DNA of 64,000 nucleotides, from positions 186,001 through 250,000 of the forward strand of contig NZ_JAOQKC010000002.1 of the NCBI RefSeq assembly GCF_025567165.1, read 5' to 3'. The translations under genes and the position numbers were made by a program. Of the stretch, positions 17,764-26,708 are shown piece after piece. The DNA comes from Laedolimicola ammoniilytica. Its GTDB lineage: Bacteria; Bacillota; Clostridia; Lachnospirales; Lachnospiraceae. The notes beneath the pieces are model-generated. The model was not told where the DNA came from. It saw nothing but the letters and a program-made list of their open reading frames with translations, and searched no databases. Within the stretch, counting starts at the first letter, position 1; each line of letters starts with the position of its first letter.

Positions 17764-18807
17764 CTACTCCGCCCTCTCCTTCTTTTTGTGAATCATGATG
17801 TAGATGACCACCGGCGCGCCGAACACCGCCGTCACTGTACTGATGGACAATTCCGTCGGCGCAAACATGGTCCGGGCCAGCAGGTCGCAGAACAGGCAAA
17901 AAGCCGCTCCACCCAGGAAACAGGCCGGAATCATCAGGATAGGCTTCGCCGTCCCGAAAAGATTCTTAACCAGATGGGGCACCGCGATTCCCACGAAGGA
18001 GACCGGACCCGCAAAGGCCGTCACACAGGCCGACAGGACGCTGGAAAGCAGCACCAGAAGGACCCGGAATACCTGCACGTTCAGGCCCATATTTTTTGCG
18101 TAGGCCTCTCCCATCTGGTAAGCGCTGATGGGCTTGGACATGAGAAAGACGCAGATAGCTGTAATTCCCACCACGATGGCCATAATCAGCACATTGTCCC
18201 AGGTCATGCCGGAAAAGCTTCCCTTGGACCAGTTGTGCAGATTCACGATGTCCGCGTCATCCGCAAAGGTCACCACGAAGTCCGTCACAGCCGAACAGAT
18301 ATAGCCGATCATGACACCGCTGACAATAAGCATGGACATCTGATCCATGACCCGTGACATGAGAATCACAAAGCCCATACAGAGCATGGCTCCCGCAAAG
18401 GCCGCGATAATCAGGACCCAGGAGCTTAAAGCAAACGCATTTCCCAGGGCTGCCACCATGACCAGGGCCACCACCAGCTTTGCGCCGGATGAGATCCCCA
18501 GTGTAAAGGGACCCGCGATGGGGTTATGGAAGAAGGTCTGCAAAAGATAGCCGGACAGAGCCAGGCCGCCGCCCAGGATGCCTGCTGCCGCCGCCCGCGG
18601 AAAACGGATTCCCATAACGATATCCGTATAGGTGTCATTGTTCCCATTTTTCCCCAGAACCTTTGGAATCTCCGCCAGCGGAATGTTCACGGTTCCGATG
18701 CAGATGCTTAAGACCACAAAAACCAGCACCAGCAGGGCCAGTATCAGAAATGCAGCCCAGTATCTTCCTTTATTTCGGGCATTTCTGCCGCCTGTTGTGT
18801 TACCCAT
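17764..18807 (-). CDS. ABC importer permease, FecCD/BtuC family
   Basis: The 347-residue membrane protein has about ten helices and family landmarks such as PRAAAAGILGGGLALSGYLLQ near residue 70, NPIAGPFTLGISSGA, and FVGIAVPHLVKNLFG near residue 265, a cytoplasmic segment that contacts the ATPase. It forms the translocation path for a metal-tetrapyrrole or chelate. It lies 102 nt after the substrate-binding protein gene and 3 nt before the ATPase gene. Confidence 0.93.
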   Translation of the reverse strand: MGNTTGGRNARNKGRYWAAFLILALLVLVFVVLSICIGTVNIPLAEIPKVLGKNGNNDTYTDIVMGIRFPRAAAAGILGGGLALSGYLLQTFFHNPIAGPFTLGISSGAKLVVALVMVAALGNAFALSSWVLIIAAFAGAMLCMGFVILMSRVMDQMSMLIVSGVMIGYICSAVTDFVVTFADDADIVNLHNWSKGSFSGMTWDNVLIMAIVVGITAICVFLMSKPISAYQMGEAYAKNMGLNVQVFRVLLVLLSSVLSACVTAFAGPVSFVGIAVPHLVKNLFGTAKPILMIPACFLGGAAFCLFCDLLARTMFAPTELSISTVTAVFGAPVVIYIMIHKKKERAE

Positions 18808-18909
18808 TGTTCCCGTTCCCTTCTGTCACTGTGCAAATTCTCACAGCTATCGTGTGTCTGTTATCCGGTGCATACTTTCCGGATCCCTCTCTTTGCGTTC
18901 CGAAGCGTA

Positions 18910-20052
18910 TCAGTTTAACTTGTAAAGATAAGTCAGATCCCCGTCGTCCCCCACCAGCATCCGGTGAATATCCGACGTAATCGTACCCAGCTCCATGGTA
19001 GACTGATACAGATTCTTCATGGTACAGTACACATGACCCTCCTGCACTGCCCTGAATTTCCCCAGCAGCGGGCTTTTCGCCAGCAGCTCATCCACCGAGG
19101 AGAGCTGTCCCTCTATGGTACTGTTGTAAATGATGTAATCCGCGTCCTTCGCCCCTGTGTAGAATTCCTCCATCGTCATGGACAGGGTAGATGTGGCGTC
19201 CTCTGCATCTCCCAGATCCTGGAAAATATACGTGCCGCCCGCCAGCTCGATCATCTTCGGCAGATAATCCGCTGTTTTCCGCACATTGGCCTCGCCATTG
19301 CTGGTGATATAGAAAAATGCCACCGTCTTGCCCGTAGCTTCTTCGCCGCTGATGGCCTTGAAAGCATCCGCCTCACTGGCAAAGGCCGCCTCAGCCTCTT
19401 CCTCATGGCCGGTCAGCAGGCCGTAAAGCTTCACCCACTCGGTCCTGCCTAAGGGGTTCGGCTCATAGCTGGAATGATCTATCAGCACCGGAATTCCGAA
19501 TTTATCCAGCTGCTCCTGCACCTCCGGCGTATGGGAAATCATGGTGTTCTCGATGGCCAGACCGCAATTTTCCGCCAGAATCTGCTCATAATCCGGCGCG
19601 GAATATTTGCCTGCATAGAGAATGTCGCCATTCTCCATGGCTGCCTTCGCCGCGTCGATATACCAGCCGTCGGCTTTGGTGCCGCTGAATCGAATACTGT
19701 CCAGGGCGTCCAGGGATACGAACATGTCCATGACCGCCGAAGCCACCAGATATATATTCTGAATGGGCTGCTGAAGTACCGTGATATCCTTCGCCAGATC
19801 CTCCGGCGCTTCCTTATCCTCCGGAACCACCAGGAAGCGTCCGCCGTCCGTGATGGTTATCAGTGAATAGCCGCCCTCATAATTGTCAATGGTAAATTTC
19901 TGCGCGTATTCCAGCTTCGTGCTGTCCGTATAAGTCAGCTCGTCACTGATATCCGTGCTGTTCTCTGCCGTGCCGGAACCGCCTGCTCCACAGGCCGTAA
20001 GTCCCAGACACATAGCCAGGCACAGAAAAAGTGCCATCAGTTTCTTTTTCAT
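18910..20052 (-). CDS. ABC substrate-binding lipoprotein (BtuF/FecB type)
   Basis: The 380-residue protein begins with a lipoprotein signal (LCLAMCLGLTACG; the Cys would be lipid-modified) and then a two-lobed periplasmic-binding fold of the helical-backbone class used with FecCD permeases. Visible segments include IYLVASAVMDMFVSLDALDSIRF and AENCGLAIENTMISHTPE, with Glu residues at lobe ends that would dock to Arg on the permease. The start overlaps the previous stop by 4 nt (ATGA). Ligand specificity cannot be read; operon context favours a cobalt-tetrapyrrole or cobamide. Confidence 0.88.
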   Translation of the reverse strand: MKKKLMALFLCLAMCLGLTACGAGGSGTAENSTDISDELTYTDSTKLEYAQKFTIDNYEGGYSLITITDGGRFLVVPEDKEAPEDLAKDITVLQQPIQNIYLVASAVMDMFVSLDALDSIRFSGTKADGWYIDAAKAAMENGDILYAGKYSAPDYEQILAENCGLAIENTMISHTPEVQEQLDKFGIPVLIDHSSYEPNPLGRTEWVKLYGLLTGHEEEAEAAFASEADAFKAISGEEATGKTVAFFYITSNGEANVRKTADYLPKMIELAGGTYIFQDLGDAEDATSTLSMTMEEFYTGAKDADYIIYNSTIEGQLSSVDELLAKSPLLGKFRAVQEGHVYCTMKNLYQSTMELGTITSDIHRMLVGDDGDLTYLYKLN

Positions 20053-20507
20053 GCCTTTGTATTCCTCTTCTTCCGCATCACAGTCGCCGCAATCGCTGCC
20101 GCTACCGCAATTATCACAATACCTGCTGCCGCCGTGGTGGAGCCCGCTCCTCCCGTGCTGCCTCCATTCTCTCCCTGAATAGAATCTGACGCAAAGGTCA
20201 GCGTATATTCTACCTCATGGGGCGTACTCATGGCCGTCGTATCGCCAATCACATCGATCCCCTCGTCAAAGACCTCCACCGGAATCTCAAAAACCGAATG
20301 CTCGTCTGTACTCACCGGAAGATACTTCTCGCCGCCCACGATCATATAGTCGTAGTGATTGCTGCTCCAGGTAATCTGGGCCACAGCCTGTCCGTCCTCC
20401 ACGGACAACGCGGCAGGTGACTCAATAGTGGCCCGGCCGCTGCCGCCCTCCATGGCCACTTCTACCGTATAATTACCGTCCGCCAGCTGTAAATCCTCGA
20501 TTGTCAT
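20049..20507 (-). CDS. Membrane-anchored beta-rich domain protein, NEAT-like, no signal peptide
   Basis: This 152-residue protein starts MTIEDLQLADGNYTVEV behind AAGGAG, then has a beta-rich domain of about 100 residues with a NYDY-like segment (HYDYMIVGGEKYLP) and the ending HEVEYTLTF, a Gly/Ser linker, and a C-terminal helix followed by MRKKR. It resembles surface heme- or tetrapyrrole-binding modules in layout, but I cannot place it in a named family. No N-terminal signal peptide is visible, which conflicts with a surface role. It shares pattern with the lipoprotein at 20623-21192 and overlaps the substrate-binding protein gene by 4 nt. Confidence 0.6.
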   Translation of the reverse strand: MTIEDLQLADGNYTVEVAMEGGSGRATIESPAALSVEDGQAVAQITWSSNHYDYMIVGGEKYLPVSTDEHSVFEIPVEVFDEGIDVIGDTTAMSTPHEVEYTLTFASDSIQGENGGSTGGAGSTTAAAGIVIIAVAAAIAATVMRKKRNTKA

Positions 20508-20622
20508 TGTCTTACTCCTTCTATTTGAATTTCCTATAATTGGAACAAGGGGACTGCCGCAAAACGTTCTGCACATTCTACAACAGCCCCTGTATGTAAG
20601 ATCCTATAATACTTCTAAAATA

Positions 20623-21192
20623 CTAGTCCTGAAGAAGCTCCGGGTTGGATACGCTGACCTTATGGTCGTACCATACGCCCTTGGTTCCGATCAGCGCCAG
20701 GTCGAATTCCTCGTCCAGTGCGGGAACCGGTACGTCGAAGGCATTGGCCTCCTCCGGCTCTGTACCATCGCCGAAATCTACGGTCTCTGCGGTCGGCTGC
20801 AGAAGCTCTGCGCCATCCTTCTGGGCATCCTCTGCCAGACCTTCATACAGATTCACAATGTTCTTGGAAGGCATAACCACATGAATGGTCATCTGTCCGT
20901 CCTTTACGGTCAGCGTTCCCTTTCCCTCGTAAAATTCATTTACATGGAACATACTGCTGTCTGTGTTGAAGTCTGCCGTGTAGATGCCGTCCTCCAGTGT
21001 CGCTGCTGCAGCTTCTTCTGCGTCAGCCTTTTCCGGCTCCGCCGTTTCTTCTGTCTTGGCAGTTTCCTCATCGGAGTTTTCCGCTTCTGTGGTAGTCTCT
21101 GCAGCCGGCGTCTCCGCCTTGCTGCCGCAGCCCATCAGCAGTGCGCAGCTTATAACTGCCATTCCCATTAACGCGATGATTTTCTTCTTCAT
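20623..21192 (-). CDS. Surface lipoprotein with domain related to the 20049 protein
   Basis: The 189-residue protein has a lipobox (ISCALLMGCGSK), an acidic Thr/Glu-rich linker, then a domain starting LEDGIYTADFNTDSS with GKGTLTVKDGQMTIHVVMPSKN and ending FDVPVPALDEEFDLALIG and HKVSVSNP. The order of these elements (DGxYT, xLxVxDGQ, FxVPV, terminal HxV) matches the neighbouring 152-residue protein, so the two are probably paralogous. It lies between the cobaltochelatase and the second domain protein in the cobalamin-riboswitch operon. A metal-complex or tetrapyrrole-capturing role is inferred from context. Confidence 0.65.
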   Translation of the reverse strand: MKKKIIALMGMAVISCALLMGCGSKAETPAAETTTEAENSDEETAKTEETAEPEKADAEEAAAATLEDGIYTADFNTDSSMFHVNEFYEGKGTLTVKDGQMTIHVVMPSKNIVNLYEGLAEDAQKDGAELLQPTAETVDFGDGTEPEEANAFDVPVPALDEEFDLALIGTKGVWYDHKVSVSNPELLQD

Positions 21193-21217
21193 TTCTTTTC
21201 TTGTCCTTTATCCTTAC

Positions 21218-22441
21218 TTATTTCATAGCCTCTGCGGTATGAGCAACATAGAGATTCTGGATTGCCTCGATCTCGCCCAGACCTGCGATCTGGCAGTCTA
21301 CGCTTTCGAACTTGCCGGATGCGTTGAACATGCTCTTCCAGGAATCGTCATCGTCGCCTGCCATGTCGTTGTTTGCATGGTCGCCTGCAACTACCATCAG
21401 CGGACGAAGTACAACCTTGGTGTAACCGGCCTCTGCAACTGCGTTAATCACATTCTCACATGCAGTATCTTCCGGCTCGCCCTCTACGGTTCCGATAAAT
21501 ACGTTCTCATATCCCAGATCCTTCATCTGTGCCTGCATCTGGCTATAGGAAATCTTTGCGGTATGGGAGGTACCATGACCCATGAATACAAATGCCACGC
21601 CATCCTCTTTTGCTGCGTCCAGAGTATCGAAACCAGCCGTCTTTACAGCCTCAGCAGTAATAGCCTCGGCAACAGCCTTCTTGTCTGCGTTGATTGCGGA
21701 AGCGTCTGCTCCAACCTCGCCCAGAAGCGGCTCAGCTACCTTTACAGACTCAAATTTATCCTTGTATGCGTCTACCGCCTCCATCAGCTCGTCGTACTCA
21801 GCGCCGTGCATCAGATGGGTCGGCTGTACAACCAGGTTCTTTACGCCGTTGGCAACTGCGCGATCCAGAGCCTGATCCATGTTGTCAATTGCCTCGCCGT
21901 CGCGGGCCTGGATATGGTTGATGATGATCTGCGCGGTAAAGGCACGTCTTACGGACCAGTCCGGATTTGCCTCTGCCAGAGCGTCCTCGATACCCTTGAT
22001 ATCAGCTACACGGCTGTCATTGAAGGAAGTACCAAAGCTTACTACCAGCAGCTCGTTCTCGCCGATCTCGTCCTGGTTTCTCGGATCATCCTTGGAAGCG
22101 TCTCCGGTGTCGCGTCCGAAGTAATCCGGGTCAGCGTTCTCGCCCTCTACCAGCTCCTTCTGAGCGTCTGTCAGAGCGTCCCATGCTTCCTTGGCTGCCT
22201 TACAGTCAGCGTCTGTGGTCTCTGTTCTCTCCTGCACATAGATCTTGTCAATCAGGGCTGCTACGTTGTCAGCTGCAGCCTGATCTGCGTCCGCGTCGTC
22301 TGCAGTCTCCTCTGCAGCGTCTGTGGTCTCTTCCGTAGTAGTAGTGTCTGCAGCCGGCGTCTCAGCCTTGCTGCCGCAGCCTGCCAGCATGGATGCTGTC
22401 AGAGTTGTTACACATAACAGTGTTACAAGTTTCTTTTTCAT
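21218..22441 (-). CDS. cbiK: Surface-anchored sirohydrochlorin cobaltochelatase (CbiK-like)
   Basis: CbiK inserts Co2+ into sirohydrochlorin or related tetrapyrroles. This 407-residue version begins with a lipoprotein signal (TLTASMLAGCGSK), an acidic linker and a helical spacer (AKEAWDALTDAQKELV), followed by the chelatase domain from about residue 125 (LLVVSFGTSFNDSR). Metal-site residues are visible: MGHGTSH, the acidic TVEGEPED and VAGDHANNDMAGDDDDSW. The start at 22441 follows AGGAGG. It is the first gene after the cobalamin riboswitch. A chelatase outside the membrane cannot take part in ordinary cytoplasmic B12 synthesis, so a role in cobalt or tetrapyrrole capture is likely. Confidence 0.88.
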   Translation of the reverse strand: MKKKLVTLLCVTTLTASMLAGCGSKAETPAADTTTTEETTDAAEETADDADADQAAADNVAALIDKIYVQERTETTDADCKAAKEAWDALTDAQKELVEGENADPDYFGRDTGDASKDDPRNQDEIGENELLVVSFGTSFNDSRVADIKGIEDALAEANPDWSVRRAFTAQIIINHIQARDGEAIDNMDQALDRAVANGVKNLVVQPTHLMHGAEYDELMEAVDAYKDKFESVKVAEPLLGEVGADASAINADKKAVAEAITAEAVKTAGFDTLDAAKEDGVAFVFMGHGTSHTAKISYSQMQAQMKDLGYENVFIGTVEGEPEDTACENVINAVAEAGYTKVVLRPLMVVAGDHANNDMAGDDDDSWKSMFNASGKFESVDCQIAGLGEIEAIQNLYVAHTAEAMK

Positions 22442-22505
22442 TTTCTTTTCCTCCTGCAAAAATTTTTCAGTTAAATGAAATTCATAAGATCAGAAGGAAT
22501 CTGCT

Positions 22506-22830
22506 AAAAAATCCGACGTTCCTGTGGATCGTCGGATTTTCAGTCGTCAGCTTTACATCTGTTCGCCCATCCACGCAAAACAGCGCTGTGCGGAACAGCT
22601 GTGTCTATACCCCATCTGGCACTATCAATCCTCGTGATCCGGAATCTTTCGACTCCATGCGCCGCAGTCTGGCAGGTCTCCTGGCTTACAGTACAAGCGC
22701 TGCTTATCGTCTTCCCGATGGCTCAGTGACGTATGATAAGCCGCTCCTGCATACAGTGACGAGATCGCGCAGGTCTCTCACCTGCTTCCCTATTCTCCGT
22801 TTTTTAACGGCACCAGCTGCTTCTTATTTG
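22506..22830 (-). promoter_or_regulatory. Cobalamin riboswitch with terminator platform
   Basis: On the reverse strand the aptamer runs from CUGGUGCCGUU (22819 down) through AGGGAAGCAGGUGAGAGACC to the B12 box AAGCCAGGAGACCUGCC (22671-22687), with the usual intervening paired arms. The expression platform is an intrinsic terminator: an 11-bp stem (22507-22517 with 22530-22540) followed by a U run. Adenosylcobalamin or a related cobamide should terminate transcription ahead of cbiK and the ABC genes. Confidence 0.95.
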
Positions 22831-22852
22831 ATTTCACATAACCTACACAAGC

Positions 22853-22880
22853 ATTATAGCAGTCTTTCTGAAATAATCAA
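22853..22880 (-). promoter_or_regulatory. Promoter of cobalamin-riboswitch operon
   Basis: TTGATT and TATAAT on the reverse strand, 16 nt apart, starting transcription about 30 nt before the aptamer. Confidence 0.75.
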
Positions 22881-22913
22881 CTGTTTTTCCGCTATTTTTT
22901 CTTCCTTTTTGCA

Positions 22914-24425
22914 TTATTTCGCCCGTTTTTTCATAAATAACAGATAAGCGAGCAGCAATATGATTCCTACCGGCAGAGAAATCAGCGCAGACTGGGTAAA
23001 TCCTGCCACAATATAGGTAATAAAGGAAATCACTGCTACACTGACCGCATAGGGAAGCTGGGTGGACACATGGTTTACATGGTTACACTGGGCTCCCGCA
23101 GACGCCATAATGGTCGTATCGGAAATCGGGGAGCAGTGGTCGCCGCAGACAGCGCCCGCCATGCAGGCAGAGATGGCCACGGTCATCAACGCCGGATGGG
23201 TGGTCTGGAACGCGTCTACCACAATCGGAATCAGGATACCAAAGGTTCCCCAGGAGGTTCCGGTGGCAAAAGCCAGGAAGCATCCAACCAAGAAAATAAT
23301 AGCCGGAAGCAGAGCAACCATACCCTGAGAGCTGCTCTTAATCAGATTAGCCACGAACTCCGCGGCGCCCAGGCTGTCTGTCATGGCCTTCAGGGTCCAG
23401 GCGAAGGTCAGAATCATGATAGCCGGAACCATGGCCTTGAAGCCCTCGGGAATGCAGTTCATGCACTCCTTGAAGCCCAGGACCTTACGGCTCACATACA
23501 GCAGAATCGTGATGACCAGGGCGAAAGCACTTCCGATGGCCAGACCGATGGACGCGTCGCTGTTGGAGAAGGCGGTCACGAAGTCCGCGCCGTCAAAGAA
23601 GCCGCCGGTGTAAATCATGCCGATGACGCAGCAGATGATCAGGGAAAGAATCGGAATCAGCAAATCTTTTACGGAACCATTTCCCACGTTATCCAGGCCT
23701 TCTGCGTTGCCGTAAGGTCTGTCCGGCGTAGTAAACAGGTCGCCCTTCTTTGCGTTGTCCTCATGGACCTTCATGGAACCGAAATCAATGTTCAGAATTG
23801 CTATCGTAATCATCATAACGATAGTCAGAATCGCGTAGAAATTATAGGGAATCGCGCTGACAAAAAGCGCCAGTCCGTCCTCACCCTCTACGAAACCGGT
23901 TACGGCCGCCGCCCAGGATGAAATCGGGGCGATGATGCAGACCGGAGCCGCCGTGGCGTCGATGAGGTACGCCAGCTTGGCACGGGAAATATTGTGCTTG
24001 TCCGTCACGGGACGCATCACGCTTCCTACGGTCAGACAGTTAAAATAATCATCGATAAAAATCAGCACGCCCAGGGCTACGGTCACCAGCTGCGCGCCGG
24101 TGCGGGTCTTGATATGCTCGCCGGCCCACCGTCCGAAGGCCGCCGAGCCTCCGGCCCGGTTCATCAGTGACACAATGGCTCCCAGGATAACCAGGAACAC
24201 CAGAATTCCCACATTGTAGCTGTCGGACAGAACGCCTACGATTCCATCCTCAAAGATGTGAAGCACCGTTCCCTCGAAGCTGAAGCCCGAGTAGAACAGG
24301 CCTCCCACCAGGATGCCAAGAAACAGTGAGGAATACACCTCCTTGGTAATCAGAGCCAGAACAATCGCTACTACAGGCGGCACCAACGCCCAAAAGGTAG
24401 CATACATAACAGGTACATAATCCAT
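22914..24425 (-). CDS. lysW: NhaC-family transporter, lysine-regulated (LysW type)
   Basis: The 503-residue membrane protein belongs to the NhaC Na+/H+ antiporter superfamily (LIFIDDYFNCLTVGSVMRP near residue 130; GDHCSPISDTTIMASAGAQCNHVNH near residue 430, split by me here as family landmarks). It has about twelve helices. The ATG at 24425 is behind GGAG; the longer open frame runs into the riboswitch terminator and is not real. Lysine-riboswitch control is established for a predicted lysine transporter subgroup called LysW, so import of lysine with Na+ or H+ is the best guess. Direct evidence for the substrate is absent. Confidence 0.8.
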   Translation of the reverse strand: MDYVPVMYATFWALVPPVVAIVLALITKEVYSSLFLGILVGGLFYSGFSFEGTVLHIFEDGIVGVLSDSYNVGILVFLVILGAIVSLMNRAGGSAAFGRWAGEHIKTRTGAQLVTVALGVLIFIDDYFNCLTVGSVMRPVTDKHNISRAKLAYLIDATAAPVCIIAPISSWAAAVTGFVEGEDGLALFVSAIPYNFYAILTIVMMITIAILNIDFGSMKVHEDNAKKGDLFTTPDRPYGNAEGLDNVGNGSVKDLLIPILSLIICCVIGMIYTGGFFDGADFVTAFSNSDASIGLAIGSAFALVITILLYVSRKVLGFKECMNCIPEGFKAMVPAIMILTFAWTLKAMTDSLGAAEFVANLIKSSSQGMVALLPAIIFLVGCFLAFATGTSWGTFGILIPIVVDAFQTTHPALMTVAISACMAGAVCGDHCSPISDTTIMASAGAQCNHVNHVSTQLPYAVSVAVISFITYIVAGFTQSALISLPVGIILLLAYLLFMKKRAK

Positions 24426-24456
24426 TTTTAAAATCTCCTTCCCTCGAAAACAGTCG

Positions 24457-24685
24457 AAAAAAAGACCGTGAGCACATACTTCCCGACTGTACTCACGGTC
24501 CGAACTTCCCCTTCGACCTATGATAGCTCTCCACAGTCCTGTGACAGTCTGACGCATATTCTGCGGCAGCCCAGAAACCCATCCTTCGGAACGGATGAAT
24601 CCCTTCGGCGGTCTTCCCTTTCCCGGCTGACTGGTTCCGACCTTATGTCAACCGATACTCCTGAAGCCCCGCGCCTCTATCATTT
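24457..24685 (-). promoter_or_regulatory. Lysine riboswitch with terminator platform
   Basis: Reverse-strand reading shows the conserved lysine (L-box) elements in order: AUAGAGGCGCGGGGCUUC, AGUAUCGG, GGGAAAGGGAAGACCGCCGAAG, CUGGGCUGCCGC, and GGAGAGCUAUCAU. The platform is a 9-bp terminator stem (24464-24472 with 24492-24500) and seven U. Lysine binding should stop transcription of the NhaC-family gene. Confidence 0.95.
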
Positions 24686-24706
24686 TCTAAAATTGCCTAT
24701 GTGGCT

Positions 24707-24735
24707 ATCCTATCACGGAATGGGAGGAAGATCAA
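24707..24735 (-). promoter_or_regulatory. Promoter of lysine riboswitch transcript
   Basis: TTGATC and TAGGAT on the reverse strand, 17 nt apart, just after the stop codon of the SIS-domain gene. No terminator separates the upstream PTS operon from this promoter, so read-through into the riboswitch is possible. Confidence 0.65.
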
Positions 24736-24744
24736 GTGTTTCTA

Positions 24745-25860
24745 CTATTTCTCTGCAGGATAATGATCCCGTACTCCATCCAGCTTCTTGCTGCCAATCC
24801 GTACGTGGAAATTCGGATCTTTCGGAATATCCGGATTGATACCCAGATCCTGCGGAGCCAGGCATGCAACTACCTGCATGGGAATGATATACTCCCACGC
24901 GGAAAACAGCGGATCCTCTACAAAATCACAGAGCAGATACTTGTCACTATATTCCTCTACTCCCTCCGGAGATCCGATGAAGTAATTATGGGGTGTCCAA
25001 TCGCTCAATATCTCTATCAGCTTTAATACACGGGGCTTGTAATCTCCCTTGGAAGCCAGATAGAAAATATGTGCGCTGTCTGTAATGGAATTGTAGATAC
25101 CATGGAAAAATTCTTCAATATCATATCCGGTTACACCCTGACGGACAGTTTCCAGAACCTTTAAGGCTCCCTCCAGTACATCGGCATACATTCCATCGTA
25201 TCCGACTACAATAATTCTCTTAGCCGGGAGGAATTCTTCCTTGATCCTGCCATACCATTCTGTTGCGGCCTTTGTCACATTTCCCAGGTTATCGATGACC
25301 TTATTCATTCTTTTCAGATAAGCATCTACAGTAGCCTGATCGGTAATGCCCTTGGCCAGAGCCAGCTCCGTCAGCATCATCATCAGCGTCACAGTAGTTC
25401 CTGCATAGCCCTTCGTTTTTGCTCCGCACTTTTCATTACCCACCTCAATCCGGGTTTTCGTATCCGCATGCTCAAAAACAAGTGCTGTGGGATTTTCAGA
25501 CACTGCTGCTGTATACAGTCCTTCTGCAATAGCAGCGTCCAGGCCTTCTACTGTAGAAAGGCTTTGTCCACCCTGGGACATTCCGATCACCAACGTATTC
25601 TTATTGAATACCTTTTCGCTGCGTGCAAACTGTGTCGGATACATGCAGAACACCTTCCGGTTCAGCAGCTCTTCCAGATAATTCTTGGCAGAAAGTCCTG
25701 CATGATAACTGGTGCCTGAACCAAGCACATAGATCTGCTCAATATTTTTGTCCTTAAAATATTCTACAAATTCCTTTGTAATCTCTTTTCTGTTCTCAAT
25801 GATTTCTCTCAGAACAACCGGAGTTTCACAAATATAATCATACATTTTTGTCTTTTCCAT
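24745..25860 (-). CDS. SIS-domain sugar-phosphate isomerase/deglycase
   Basis: The 371-residue protein has two SIS (sugar isomerase) domains like the isomerase half of GlmS. Phosphosugar-binding motifs are visible: VLGSGTSYHAG near residue 47, SQGGQSLSTVE near 97 and GYAGTTVTLM near 150; the second domain starts near KRIIVVGYDGMYAD. FrlB/GfrF-type fructosamine-6-phosphate deglycases have this architecture and travel with mannose-family PTS operons. It overlaps the EIID gene by 1 nt, so it acts on the phosphosugar delivered by that PTS. An amino-sugar or Amadori product is likely; exact substrate unknown. Confidence 0.82.
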   Translation of the reverse strand: MEKTKMYDYICETPVVLREIIENRKEITKEFVEYFKDKNIEQIYVLGSGTSYHAGLSAKNYLEELLNRKVFCMYPTQFARSEKVFNKNTLVIGMSQGGQSLSTVEGLDAAIAEGLYTAAVSENPTALVFEHADTKTRIEVGNEKCGAKTKGYAGTTVTLMMMLTELALAKGITDQATVDAYLKRMNKVIDNLGNVTKAATEWYGRIKEEFLPAKRIIVVGYDGMYADVLEGALKVLETVRQGVTGYDIEEFFHGIYNSITDSAHIFYLASKGDYKPRVLKLIEILSDWTPHNYFIGSPEGVEEYSDKYLLCDFVEDPLFSAWEYIIPMQVVACLAPQDLGINPDIPKDPNFHVRIGSKKLDGVRDHYPAEK

Positions 25861-26708
25861 TAGAAAATACCAATGACAGAACCAATAATTCCTACGATAA
25901 TCATACCCCAGAGAATTGTGGTTGTCTTAATTCCTTTCTGTAATAATTTGTAAGTTCCGAGTGTCAGACACAACGGCAGGAATCCTGTAATAATCGCATC
26001 AAAGATATCCTGCACTACAATTTCCGCACCGGAAATTGTAAATACCAGCGGTGTGGAAAGTGATACCATGGACGCTGCCATAGAACCAACTACCACCAGA
26101 CCCAGAATCTTTGCGGCCTCGGTTAACGCTGCAATTACGCCTCCCTGAGACAGGCCCGCCAGGAAATTGACACCACTCTTATAACCAATACGCAGTCCCT
26201 GATAACGCACCAGGAAATGCGGGATATTGTAGATAAGGAGGAACAGAATGGCACCTAAAATGCTTCCCTGTGCTGCCAGGCTGGCACCGATACCTGCACC
26301 GATAATACGGAAGGTTCCCCAGAAAAAGGAATCACCAATACCTGCCAGAGGCCCCATCAGTGCTGCTTTTACTGCATTGATAGATTCCTCATCACATTCT
26401 TCCCCTGCGTCCTTGGCCTTCTTGAATTTTTCCTCCATAGCAATTGCTGCACCTGTGATAAAGGATACAATAGCCGGTGTGGTATTAAAAATCGCCAGAT
26501 GTCTCTTTAAAGCTTCGGAAGCTTCCTTCTTATCCGGATACAGTTTCTTCAGAGCCGGAACCATCTGATAAGCAAAGCCTACATTCTGCATTCTTTCATA
26601 GCAGAAGCATGCCTGCAACGGGAAAGAACGCCAGAAAGTTTTCTTAAAGATATCTTTTGTCATAACGGATTCTTCATTAGCCGTTGTGTTCGTCATATTC
26701 TCTGCCAT
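25860..26708 (-). CDS. PTS mannose-family IID component
   Basis: The 282-residue membrane protein is the EIID subunit that forms the sugar channel with EIIC. Landmarks: FWRSFPLQACFCYERMQNVGFAY near residue 28 (split segment typical of IID), LMGPLAGIGDSFFWGT near residue 152 and the C-terminal hydrophobic helices. The start has GGAGGTGAAC upstream and overlaps the EIIC stop by 1 nt, showing tight coupling. Confidence 0.92.
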   Translation of the reverse strand: MAENMTNTTANEESVMTKDIFKKTFWRSFPLQACFCYERMQNVGFAYQMVPALKKLYPDKKEASEALKRHLAIFNTTPAIVSFITGAAIAMEEKFKKAKDAGEECDEESINAVKAALMGPLAGIGDSFFWGTFRIIGAGIGASLAAQGSILGAILFLLIYNIPHFLVRYQGLRIGYKSGVNFLAGLSQGGVIAALTEAAKILGLVVVGSMAASMVSLSTPLVFTISGAEIVVQDIFDAIITGFLPLCLTLGTYKLLQKGIKTTTILWGMIIVGIIGSVIGIF

